Source: Diospyros lotus (lineage: Eukaryota > Streptophyta > Magnoliopsida > Ericales > Ebenaceae). From it: a stretch of 64,000 nt of DNA. The stretch lies in NCBI RefSeq assembly GCF_014633365.1, contig NC_068344.1:4911327-4975326 (forward strand), in the 5' to 3' direction. The notes beneath the pieces were generated by a model, which saw only the letters and a program-made list of their open reading frames with translations, was not told the origin of the DNA and searched no databases. Of this stretch, positions 25,201 to 37,200 are shown piece by piece; positions within the stretch are counted from its first letter, which is position 1; each line of letters begins with the position of its first letter. Made by a program: the position numbers and the translations under genes.

Positions 25201-28200
25201 CTGAATAATCACATTAAATGTAGTTCCCTGGCCTTAAGGCAAAGTTATGCAGCTTCTTATTTCTTTAAAATTCACATTAGCCATTCAAATGCAAAACTTT
25301 GATTTTGATACTCTTTTCAAGTCTTTCTTCCATTTAAATCCATAACACTCTCATGAATGTCAGATCCTCGATCTGATTAGGAACCTTCTCGTAATTGAGA
25401 GAAGGCCGATTAGGCAGGAAGGAGAAAAGAGAGGGAAAAGAGAGAAAGAGAGGGATTGAGAGAGACAGAATTTGAGAGAGGAAAAGGAGGGAAAAGATCA
25501 ATGTAGAATTCTCACATGATCCCCATCCTCGATAGCCTTCTTTATTTATAAGAGAGACGGTTATTACATCTTCTAGAACAGTCAAGTTGCCAGCCAAGTG
25601 GCCATGCGCAGTTAGCTATGATTCCCTACAACCTTTAGTTCATACACCCGAGTAACTACCCCAACTAACTGAAGGACTAATTACAAGATTACCCCTTAGG
25701 CTGTGACAACTCCCCTCTCCTTGAATTATTTCTTGTCCCCAAGAAATTAAAGGAGACTAGTAGCCCGAGGAAACCGCTATAGAAGATCGGGAAGGTACTC
25801 CCAAGTTGTGTGGTAGGGATGCAAGTGTGTCCACTGCACTAGAACTTGCTTGAGTGGCATAGAGCTTTGGTAGGTCACCCACTTCTCCAGTATGGCTTTA
25901 GGCTCAGCTTCAACGATGGAATCTTCCTGGAGTTCTAGCAGCTCCTGGCTGACTCCTGTTGTGGTGCCAGTCGCTTTCTTTAAGAGAGAGACATGGAAGA
26001 CTGGGTGCAACCCCACACCCTCTGGAAGAAGTAGTCGGTATGCCACTGGTCCGACCTTCTCAATAATCTTGAAGGGTCCATAGTACTTAGGACTGATTTT
26101 AGATATAGGCCCCTTGGTAAAAAGATGTTGTTGAAACCGCTTAACTTTCAGAAGAACTTTGTCACCTACCTCAAAGTTGCGGTCCGTGCGGTGCCTATCC
26201 GCCAGCTGTTTCATGCGATGTTGAGCTGAACTAAGCTCTTGTTTAATAACTTGCAATGCCGCTTGTTTGGCCTGTAAGTATTGGTCCGCTGTAGTTTCTA
26301 CAGGGCTGTAGTGTACGATAGCTAGAATTATGGGAGGGGGATATCTGAATAGAGCTTCAAAGGGAGTTCTCTTGTGGGCAGTGTGGTAATTGGTGTTGTA
26401 CCACCACTAGGCCAATGCTATCCACCTATTCCAGCTCCTTGGTCGGTTAAAGCATAGGCACCTTAGGTGTGTTTCGAGGCATTGATTAACCCTGTATGTT
26501 TGGTCATCGTCGGTCTCCAGATGGTAAGCTAATGACAACCGTAACCCAATTCCCAGTCCATGAAGTAAGGTTTTCCATAATTGGCTAGTGAAAATCTTTT
26601 CTCTATCTGAGATGATAGCCCGTGGCACTCCGTGTAGCTTGAACACATGGTCCATTAATTTCTGGGCTACCTCTGTAGCCGCGAAGGGATGCGCCAGTGT
26701 AATGAAGTGACCAAACTTGGTGACCCGATCGACCACCACCAATATAGTGACAAAGCCTTCAGACTTGAGCAGCCCTTCAATAAAATCCATAGTTATCTGC
26801 TCCCACACTTGGGAAGGAATCTCTAAGGGTTGGAGGAGGCCGAGGTAGGGCACCCACTCATGTTTACATCGTTGGCAGGTGGTACATCTAAGGACATGCT
26901 GAGTTACATCTTTCTTGAGCCCCGGCCAGTAGAAGAGTTGCTTCACCCGATGATATGTTACATTTAGTCCCGAATGTCCCCCTATAGGGGAGTTATGTAG
27001 AGACTGTAGGATCTTTTTCTTCAACTACTCATCCTCCCCAATGACCACCCTACCATTGTATATGAGCAAGCCTTCCTTTAGTGTATACCTCGAGTCCTCT
27101 TGGGTTTGTACCGCTAGTTGAACCAATAAATCTTGGATCCAGTTAGTCTTCTCGTAACTAGCGGTTATGCCTTGCACCCAGTCTGGTATCAAGGCTGAAA
27201 TGGCATGGGCACTACCCTATACTTCTCTTCTTGACAAGGCATCTGCTACCAAATTTTCGCGCCCCTTCCGGTATTGGATGACATAATCAAATCCCATGAG
27301 CTTTGAAATCCCTTTTCTTTGTAGTTGATTGTGAGCCCTTTGTTGAGATAGGAATTTCAGGCTCTCGTGGTCGGTTCGAATGGTGAAAGGCCTGCCTTCT
27401 AAGTAATATCTCCACTTTTCCACTGCCATTAGGACAGCTAGCAATTCCTTGTCGTAAATACTTAGGCCTACATGTCTTGGAGCTAAAGCTTGACTCAAAT
27501 ATGATATCGGCCTGCCCTCTTGGATTAGGACTGCCCCGACCCCTGAATCACAGGCATCCGTCTCCAATATAAACTCCTTGGAGAAGTCCGGTAGTGCTAA
27601 AATGGGTGCCTTGGTCATGGCCTCTTTAAGAGAAGCAAAAGCATGGTCAGCCTCAACTCCCCATTGGAAGCTGTTCTTTTTTAGCAAACTAGTGAGGGGT
27701 TTACTGATCAAGCCATATCCTTGTATGAACCTTCGATAGTAGCCTGTAAGGCCAAGAAATCCCCTCAATTCCTTGAGGGTCTTGGGTTTGGGCCATTGGG
27801 ACATAGCTGCAATTTTTTGAGGGTCTGTACTTACCCCTTGCCTTGAGATGATATGGCCAAGATATTCCACCCTTGCTTCTGCAAAGGTACACTTGGACCT
27901 AGACATGGCCAAAATTGAACCGGACCGGCGGTTCGAACCGGAACCGGACCGGCCGGAACCGGACCCGGAACCGGCCGAACCGGAACCGGAACCGGAACCG
28001 GAACCGGACTGAACCGGCGAAATTCGGTCCGGTTCAAGGTTCCGGGGAACCGGAACCGCCGGTTCCGCGGAACCGGAACAACCCCCCCCTCCCCCCCGTG
28101 CAGCACCCCTCCCCCCCCCCCCCAACGGTCCAAAATTGGACCGTTGGCAGCCAACGGTCCAATTCCAATTTTATTAATTTTTTTTTTTTAATTTTATAAT

Positions 28201-28241
28201 TCCTATCTATATATACCCCTCTCTCCCCCACTCATTTTTCA

Positions 28242-28290
<49 letters not shown>

Positions 28291-31200
28291 CTCAAGCTAT
28301 TATTCTCTCAATTTTGTCTCTCATTTAATATTTCAATTTCAATTTCTTCAATCTTCTCATTTTGTTATTTATCAATTTATTCAATTATATTGTTAATTAT
28401 TTATTACTTGTTACTATATTATTTTATCATTATTATATTTTTTTATTATCATACTTTTTTCAAAAAAATGGCAAGTGAAGGTAGAAATTTTGAAAATGTT
28501 GAGTTTGAAACTCAAAATTTTCAAACACAAGAGAGTGAAACTCAACAAAAGGGAGGTGGAAAAATTTCTACTTCTGATATTTTTAATATTCATTTCAAGA
28601 AAACACCAAAAGGAGATGGTAAATTTGATGTATCTTGTAATTATTGTAATCAGGTATACAAATTCAAGCAAGGAGGTGGATATGGTACTTTCGCCCGACA
28701 TTTGCAAACAAAGCACCCACTCAAGGTTGGATTGAGCCGCGATCAAACACAAATATCCGGGTTTGCTACCTCTTCAAACTCTCCTCAATTATTTCATTAT
28801 AATGAAGCTAATTGTAGGTCTGGTTTAGCTGAAATGGTAGCAATTGATCATTTATCTTTTAGTTTTGGTGAAAAATTAGGTTTTACTCGATTTTGTCAAA
28901 ACTTTGTTAATCCTAGTTTTAAATCAATTCCTAGAAATACTTTGAAAAGGAATTTGTTAAAATTGTTTAAAAACTCAAAAATTGAATTGATAACATATTT
29001 TCAAAACAATAATATTAATGTTTCTATTTGTAGTGATATTTGGAGTGATCATTGGCAAACTCATTCATATATGGGTATTACTTGTCATTGGGTTGATGAA
29101 AATTATGTTTTACAAAAAAGAATTTTTGCGTATCGATGTTTTAATGAAAGTCATAATGCTGAAAATATTTGTAGATTAATTCAACAAATTTTACAAGAAT
29201 ATAGATTAGTTAATAGAATTTTTTCAATTTCTTTTGATAATGCATCGGCTAATACTGCTTCTATTAATGAATTGAAAAGAATTTGCCAACCAAATTTTGG
29301 TGGAAGATTTTTTCATGTTAGATGTGCATGCCATGTTTTAAATTTATGTGTTCAAGATGGTATTAAGTCACTTAATTCTTATTTAGATCCAATTAGAAAT
29401 GTTATTTCTTATATTTGGGTACACCCTCGAACTGCAAAAGCATGGGCACATTTTTGCACCTCCAATGGTCAAACCCCAAAACGTTTTTCAAAAGATGTCC
29501 CTACTCGTTGGAACTCAACTTTTAAATTACTTAATCAATCTTTTGAATATAAAGATTTATTGTGTTCTTTTGCAGCAAATTATATTCCACAATATCCTAT
29601 TTTTCCAACTATGTGGAATGTTTGTAGTTCAATTTTGAATATTTTACGAATTTTTAATGATGCTACTCATACACTTAGTAGTGTTTATAAACCAACTTCA
29701 CATCAATTTTTAATAGAAGCAATGAATGTGGCCGGTGTATTAATGGAAGGAATTAATGTTGAAGAAATTTGTCATGCTGTTTTAGAAATGAGAGAAAAAT
29801 GGTTACGTTATTATCAATTTATTCCTGAAATTTTTCTTGTTACTATGGTATTTGATCCTAGGTGTAAATTTGATGGTTTAATTGAGTGTTTGTCTAACTA
29901 TTATTCGTTGTTAGGATTAGAAAATAATGAAGAAATTGATGTGAATATTATAATTTCTAAGGTTAGAACTTTATGCAATCAATTATATGAAGCATATGTT
30001 ATTGCTCCTAGTAGTGAAGAATCATTTCCATCCATGGCTTCGCATTCCTCTTCCTCCCAACCAATGAAATGGGGTCATAAATTTTTAGATCAAAGGAGGA
30101 AAAAACCTAGATCGAGCTCACATTCGGAGCTCGAAACTTATCTAACCACAGTTTTTGAGTTTGGTGATGATACAGGTTTAAATTTTGAAATTTTGGAGTG
30201 GTGGAAAAGGCACAAGGAGACATTTCCAACTCTTGCAATTATTACAAGTCAACTTCTTGCAGTTCCAGCTTCAACTGTAGCCGTTGAACAAACATTCAGT
30301 AGTGGAGGCAACATTTTGGACGAAAGAAGATCAAGATTGGCTCCAGAATCATTGGAAGCTCAAGTTTGCCTCGATGATTGGGAAAGAGCTAACATGCGAC
30401 GTCAAGAAGAACTTATCCATTCATCATCATCTGACGAATGGGTTAATGATGGTTCAACAACGGCGACTTCCGACTCCAATGAAGATGCGTAGGATCCAAG
30501 TCTATATTTTATTTTTTTTCACATTTGTAAAAATTAATTACTTGTATTACATTTTTGTTGTAATTATTTTTTAATGAAATTAAGTCTAATTCTATTTTTT
30601 ATTTTTTATTTTTCACATTTGTAAAAATTAATTACTTGTATTACATACTTGTTTAGTTGTTTTAATTATTTTTAATGAAATTATTACTTATATTTCTTCA
30701 ATTTTTAGTAGTGTTTTTTTATTAAAAATATGGTTGAGAATATTTATATTTACAATTACATTTAACAATTAAAAATCGAAACCAAACCGAACCGAACAAC
30801 GGAACAAGGACCAAAATTGAATACAACAATATTTAAAAAAAATTAAAAAAATTCGGTTTGAACCGGAACCGGAACCGTTGACCGAACCGGCTCAAACCGT
30901 TGACCGAACCGGTCCAAACCGTTGACCGAACCGGCACGAACCGGAACCGGAACCGAACCGTCCCAAACCACCCTTGGGCGGTTCGGTTCAGGTTCAAAGA
31001 TTTCTTGAACCGGAACCGGCGGTTCATGAACCAGAACCGACGGTTCATGAACCGTGGCCATGTTTACTTGGACCTTTTCACATAGAGCTTATGGTGTTTG
31101 AGGATTTCAAAAGCCTTCCTTAGGTGGGTTATGTGCTAGTTGAGGTTGGAACTATATATTAAAATGTCATCAAAAAAAACCAACACAAATTTCCAGAGGT

Positions 31201-34200
31201 AGGGAGCAAAGATATGGTTCATGAGGGCTTGAAAGGTTGCAAGGGCGTTTGTGAGGCCAAAGGGCATGACCAAGAACTCATAATGTCCTTGGTGGGTACG
31301 GAAAGCTGTTTTGTGAAAGTCTTTTGGGTTCATTCGGATTTGATGGTATCCTGAGGTAAGGTCCAGTTTGGAAAAAACAGATGCTCCCGCTAGCTCGTCA
31401 AGGAGATCTTCGATAATGGGAATGGGAAATTTGTTTTTGACGGTGATGGAGTTAAGTTGGCGGTAATCCACACAAAACCTCCATGACCCATCTTTTTTCT
31501 TTACTAATAGAATCAGAGATGCAAATGGACTTTGGTTGGGTTGAATCAAGGATTTGGATAGCATTTCCTTGATTAGTTTTTCAATTTCGACTTTTTGTAT
31601 AGGGGAGTAACGGTAGGCTCGGAGGTTTATGGGTGCACTGTTTGGTTTAAGGTGTATGGAATGGTCAAGGAATCTGGAAGGAGGGAGTGTGGTAGGTGTG
31701 GCAAATAAATCCTCAAACTACATTAACAATGTGTGAATTGGGCCATTAGTATGTACTTGATTGTCTATTGATGGTATAGATCTGGCCAAGTGCTGCTTCC
31801 CACTGCCCCACCTACCTGGTGCAACTTCCTCCTCTTCACCAGCATCCATTTCTCGAGCATATAGGGAGTGTAACTGCCCTATGGTCGTTCCCCCTTGCTC
31901 CAACAGTCTTTGCAGTCTTTTTCCCGTTACTGCTTTGCACTCCCCTGTTCCTTGGCATCCCACTAGAGTTATCTTCTGACATTCCCTATCAAAGGTGACC
32001 TCCAATGTATTGAAATCAAAGACCAAGGGACTTACCGTTCGCATCCAGTCCACCCCTAGGACCACATGACATCCCCCTAACCTCAGAATTCGTAGATCAA
32101 TAGAGAACTCATGCCCATTCATCACCCATCTGAACCCCACGCATTTTGATTGACTCACCATCCGGCTTCTGTTGGCTATCAATACAGAGAGTGGAGCGGT
32201 CTCCTGTAAAGGGCATTGTAACGCAGTGGCTGTTTCCTCATCAAGGAAACTATGAGTGCTACCACTGTCGATGAGGACTACCAACACCCTCTTCCCTGCT
32301 AGTCCCTTTACCTTGAGCACCTTGCTCGAGGTCTGGCCTTGCAGCGCATGCATAGACAATTCACCCCCTTCTTCATTCTCAACAAGTTCCCCTTGTTCTT
32401 CCTCCTCAACTTCCTCCCTATCTTCCTCTCCCGGCCCTTCCATTGTCAACAACATCCTTTTACATTGGTGGCCCGCTCCATACTTTTCTCTGCATCTGAA
32501 GCAAAGTCCCAGTTACCTCTTCTGTTCTATGGGTAGAGACTTGGCGGGTAATTGGACCGGTGGATTTCTTCCTAATATACCATTCCTTGGCCAAGATTGG
32601 TTGTTACTTCTATTCATCCCGGTGTAGGAGGTATCCTCCCTCCCGCCTTTTGCCAGCAATCGATGCCTCTTGGCAAAGGTTTCCAGTGACAATTCATGGA
32701 GTCTGGCCTGTTCCGCGGCTTGCCCTACTGATGTTGGGTGAAGCATCTTGACCGTAGGTCGGATCAAGTCATCCAACTCGCTGATGAAGCTAGATACAAA
32801 ATAACTTTCATCCAGGGATTGGTGAGCTAGCGACAGTAGTGATCGTAGCTCTTCGAATCGTACCTGGTATTCCTCCACCGTTCCCCTCTGTTTCAGCTTA
32901 TTGAATTCTTCAATAACGTCCATCCTGGTCTTCTCCCCAACCCGACTACAGAGTCCATTAACGAACTCCGACCAACTCCACTCAACCCTGTCCCAGCTCC
33001 AATTCTAGAACCAAGCGTCTGCTACATCATCCAAGTACGCAACTGCGATGTTCACTTTCTCTCCTTCAGCCACCCAATATTAGTAAAAAACTCTATCACA
33101 CCGCCTGATCCACCACCGCAGCCTATCCCTTTCGAACGGAGGGATGTCCATTCTTGGTCCTTGTAACGTGAAGTGATTTACACCTCATCCACGGTTCAGA
33201 TTAGGTTGATCAGTCTCCATTCCTTCTTCAGTCTCTCCATGTTCGTTATGTCTCCTCCTCTCCCTTGGTGTCATCAGAATTGGCGCCGAAAAAGCTCTGG
33301 GAGGAAAATCCGTGGGTAAGCTGGTGTGCGGTTGTTGAGCAAAAAGGCTTAAGGCAGCACTCAATTGTTGATTAAGCTATTGGCTGAGCCCCGCAATCTC
33401 CTCCCGTAACCCAGTCACTGCTCGATCCACTGTCCTATCCAAATTAGTAGCGTATTCCGATCAACTTCGATTAATCTCCTCCTGCATGTTTCGAATGCCC
33501 AGCTCTAGTAGATCCAGTTGGTCCTCCACCTGCTCTCGATACTATCGCATTACAGCCTCCATCGCATCCAATCTAGATTCTGTCTGTTTCACCCTAGTGC
33601 CGTCAACCATCCTCAGCGCTCAGGTCGCCGTCTCTGATACCAATTGTCAGATCCTCAATTTGATTAGGAACCTTCTCGTAATTGAGAGAAGGCCGGTTAG
33701 GCAGGAAGGAGAAAAGAAGGAGGGAAAAGAGAGAAAGAGAGGGATTGAGAGAGACAGAATTTGAGAGAGGAAAAGGAGGGAAAAGATCAATGTAGAATTC
33801 TCACATGATCCCTATCCTCGGTAGCCTTCTTTATTTATAAGAGAGACGGTTATTACATCTTCTAGAACAATCAAGTTGCCAGCCAAGTGGCCATGTGCAG
33901 TTAGCTATGATTCCCTACAACCTTTTGTTCATACACCCGAGTAACTACCCCAACTAACTGAAGGACTAATTACAAGATTACCCCTTAGGCTGTGACAATG
34001 AAGAACACAACAGTAAGCTTGTGCTCCATAAAACTTATCTTCCATATTCAATTGTACATCAACAAAGACATTCATGCAAGTGCACACTCACATACAGGCA
34101 TAGATATTATTATGAAAATGTCCCAGCTTATTTGTTTAAGCAAAAGAAAAAAATTACAGATTTCATTATCATTTTTCAATAGAATATACATTCAAATTGC

Positions 34201-37200
34201 CAAGATAGTTATGTTTTATTAAAATGATACAAAAATATTGACCAAAAATAAGATTTCCGGGAAATATCAATCAGACTACAACTCCTCTCAAAATAAATAG
34301 ATAACTAAGAAAAATAAAAGTGCAGTATAAATTTGCATACAAAAGAATGACGAAAAATTTTCTGACTTATAAAAGATAAGCCATTTGGAACAAAATACAA
34401 CTTCAAAATAAATAAATAAACCTCTAGTGCACTCTCCAAGAATATCAACTGAAATGATCACTTGTTAAGAACATTGATATTAATTGCAATATACACTAAC
34501 AAACCTTTTTTTCAATTTCTTAGCACCATGATATCAGACTCTAAGAAAATGTCAATTACAACTTAAAACAGAGAAATTATTGGATAAGAAATGCAGGGGT
34601 ACATCAGCTTCTTATTCTTCCTGATGTGTGAGTCTTCGGGATCTGACAACAATCCTCAAGAATTCGATAGAGAATTATGGAACCAATCAAAGAAAAGAGG
34701 GGGAAATGAGAGAATTGAGAGAGAGAGAGAGAGAGAGAGAACAGAAATGAGGGAGAATTCAATGAGACTCAAATTCAAATTCTCGATACCTCATTACAAG
34801 GGAAGCGGGTCCTTATATACTGGATCCCGCCAACCATACAGCCTTATTTACATTACTGTCCTTTCTAGAATTAGCTAACATCTTCTAACAACCCTCACGT
34901 GTCACCTCCGCCTATACCTCTACCTCTACCTCTAGATCATGACATGATGTTTGCACATAAACAATTGGGGCTATTTAGTAATTTATTCAAGAGAAATAGC
35001 TGTAGTGACAGAAAGAATAAAACATTATTCCTTAGGTTATGAGCACTATCACTTCAGAAACAGAAAGGATTCATACAATTGAAAGGGACTAATTATTTTC
35101 AACAATAAGCTCCCACATGCAGCCCAACTGGTACTAACTTTTGGAACAGGGAACTACTTCAACTGATGTGTCGGCCAATGAACTTGAGAACATTCTGACA
35201 ACTTGTACAAGTAACAGTCCACATACAGACAAACTGGCACTAAGTTTTGGAACAGGGAACTCTTCATCTTATGTGTTGGCCAACAAATTTGAGAACATTT
35301 TGACAACCCATATGCAACCCAACTGGCACTATGTTTTGGAACAGGGAACTGCTTCTTCAGCGCCAATGAATTTGAGAATATTTTGATTTTGAACTTGAGT
35401 TCAAATTAACTCTAACGTGTCTCACACAATGCATGAGATAATCCATCAGCATGAGAACAAATCATCTGTGATAAAATTGCAATTCTGATAGGCCAGAGCA
35501 GTTCTGGCCCAGGTTATAGAACTTAGTGACAACCAATTGCATTCCTGAAATTTTCATGGAGAGGAGAAAGGTGCATTTCTTAAATTGATCACTAGCAATG
35601 AGCTAATGGCATCTCTAGCATTAGGTACTGTCACATTAATTGGGGAAAGATCAAAATAGTACAACATCAATGTAACTATTGATAAGTATGTCAGCCTTCT
35701 TAGATGTTCAATTGTAATATGGAGGCTTCAATGAGACTAAGCAAGGAATATCATTATTCGAAGACAATTCAGTTCAGTCACTAGATACAATGCAGGCCAA
35801 CATTTACACCCATAATGCAGGCACTTAAATGGGGAAAATGTTGAGTAATCATGAAATTAGCATGGCTTGTCATAAAAAGTAATTAGGCAAAGGCAAGATG
35901 AAAATGATCAAGTCAGCTTACATCCACCCTGATAGACATACCAAAATGCAGGGCATTTACAAGTCCAAAGAAAAGAACTAGGGACATTACAATACTGTAA
36001 AGATGTTTTGCTTCATCCTTGCACTATATGTTCAACCAAAGATGAGAAGGATAATGTCAGTTGTACATGAACAAGTAATACGTACATAAAAGTCATGCTA
36101 TACTTCTTAAGAAACTATCAGCATCAGTTCCTTTGTGAACATCCAAAAGCTGTGCCAACTTACCAGATTAGGAGCAGCCCAGCCAACAACAGCAGAAAGA
36201 ATAGTCATCACCTACAGATAATCAGATTTTTTTTCTGCTTGTAAGGCATAAAGAACTGTGGACAATATCAACATCAAGCCAATTTAGATGGGGAAAAAAG
36301 GAAGAAAAAAAAAACTTACTATCAAAGCTGCCAAGCAACCTGAGAGGACAAATCTCCTAGGGTGGCGCATAGCCAAGATCTATAAAGAAACATAAAAGTG
36401 TCAGGTACGCTAGCTAAAAGACAATTGAGAGAAAGGTCAATACCTAAAATAAAACAGCACCATAAAGCATGGAAAATGTATGTATAAGGCAAGCAGTGAA
36501 TCTTTCTATTTGACAAGCCAAGTGCCCACCAGATTCCAGGAATTTGTTCAGAAACTAATGAATAATGCTTCTTGTGGAACGCACTAACATGTGGTTAGAC
36601 CTTTAAGAGGAAAAAAGTCAGGTTGTACGATAATGAATTTACTAAGTTAAGGTTTCAATCATTTGGATATCTGCTTCTTTAACAGTTAATGAAAAATAGG
36701 AAAGTACATGATACTCAAATCCTTCAACACAAATGGAATCAAAAACTTGCAGTTCAAATTTAACTAGGACCAGCAAGCGCAATGAGGATAGAGCACTGTA
36801 ATATTACAATATTATAATTCTTGTTTGGTTGGTGGGGTGACGCAACGTGTAACGCATGTGTGAAGAAAACACACCAAAATAAACCCTTGAAAGAACAAAT
36901 TTCAATTACCGAAACTTGGCTTTCAAGAAAAAGCAAAAACAAGACTGTTTTGTTAAGAACACTCAAATAGGTTGCTGAAATTTGTATTGAAAAAACTTGA
37001 TTACAACTCCTAACTTCTAGGTATATTTATAGTGTTTGGCTAATGCAAATCCATCTAATATTTGTAAACAAAATCCAACTAGAATCCTAATAGAAATAAA
37101 CCCCAAGTAAAAGTCAACTAGAATCTTAATAGAAATAAAATCATAATCAAATATGAAATAGAATCCTAAATCAAGTATAAACATGAAATAGAATCCTAAA

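Larger units (their letters stand above)
27900..31066 (+). mobile_element. hAT transposon with full-length transposase ORF
   Basis: A 3167-bp insertion in Gypsy-2 RT with perfect 8-bp duplications CTTGGACC (27892-27899 and 31067-31074). Imperfect terminal inverted repeats: TAGACATGGCC (left) and TAAACATGGCC (right, reverse complement). Both subterminal regions (27918-28075 and 30855-31050) are packed with AACCGG/CCGGTT words, the type of array to which hAT transposases bind. A transposase gene (28468-30492) lies between, preceded by TATATATACCCC (28208-28219) and a (CT)n tract, and followed by AATAAA-poor AT-rich DNA. It has all visible parts of an autonomous element. Confidence 0.93.
25726..33610 (-). 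pseudogene. Gypsy-2 gag-pol: one frame with many stops
   Basis: Reading minus from ATG at 33610 ([20 protein letters not shown]), a single frame can be followed through gag (knuckle [14 protein letters not shown], about 32470-32511), protease ([12 protein letters not shown], about 32250-32285), RT ([12 protein letters not shown] near 31455-31490; [10 protein letters not shown] near 31150-31180), the hAT insertion, RT-connection/RNase H (27217-27899; [19 protein letters not shown]), integrase (26407-27024; [29 protein letters not shown]) and a chromodomain-like C-terminus (25777-26256). The segment starts stay in the same phase, and hAT plus target duplication (3175 bp) removed also keeps phase. 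I count about 14 premature stops and no frameshift. IN is altered ([15 protein letters not shown] in place of the [13 protein letters not shown] seen in Gypsy-3). Confidence 0.88.
25358..33997 (-). mobile_element. Ty3/gypsy (chromovirus-like) retrotransposon 'Gypsy-2', split by a hAT
   Basis: LTRs 25358-25708 (351 bp) and 33645-33997 (353 bp), flanked by ATGAA duplications (25353-25357 and 33998-34002). On the minus strand the right LTR is the 5' one. Next to it is ATTGGTATCAGAGA (primer-binding site, 33631-33644), and the purine tract AAGGAGAGGGGAG precedes the 3' LTR. The LTRs differ at about eight or nine sites plus a small indel, so it is older than Gypsy-3. A hAT transposon (27900-31066) interrupts RT. 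It lies in intron 4 of the GDT1-like gene, same orientation. Confidence 0.93.

Noticed and set aside
27217..28125. A 302-codon minus frame appearing to fuse a Gly/Ser-rich domain to reverse transcriptase
   Set aside because: The first part is the AACCGG-rich end of the hAT read through; the RT part starts at 27899, where the hAT insertion ends. It is an artefact of the insertion.
28390..28467. Upstream 26-codon extension of the hAT transposase
   Set aside because: Low-complexity leader codons; the ATG at 28468 is followed by normal transposase N-terminal sequence.
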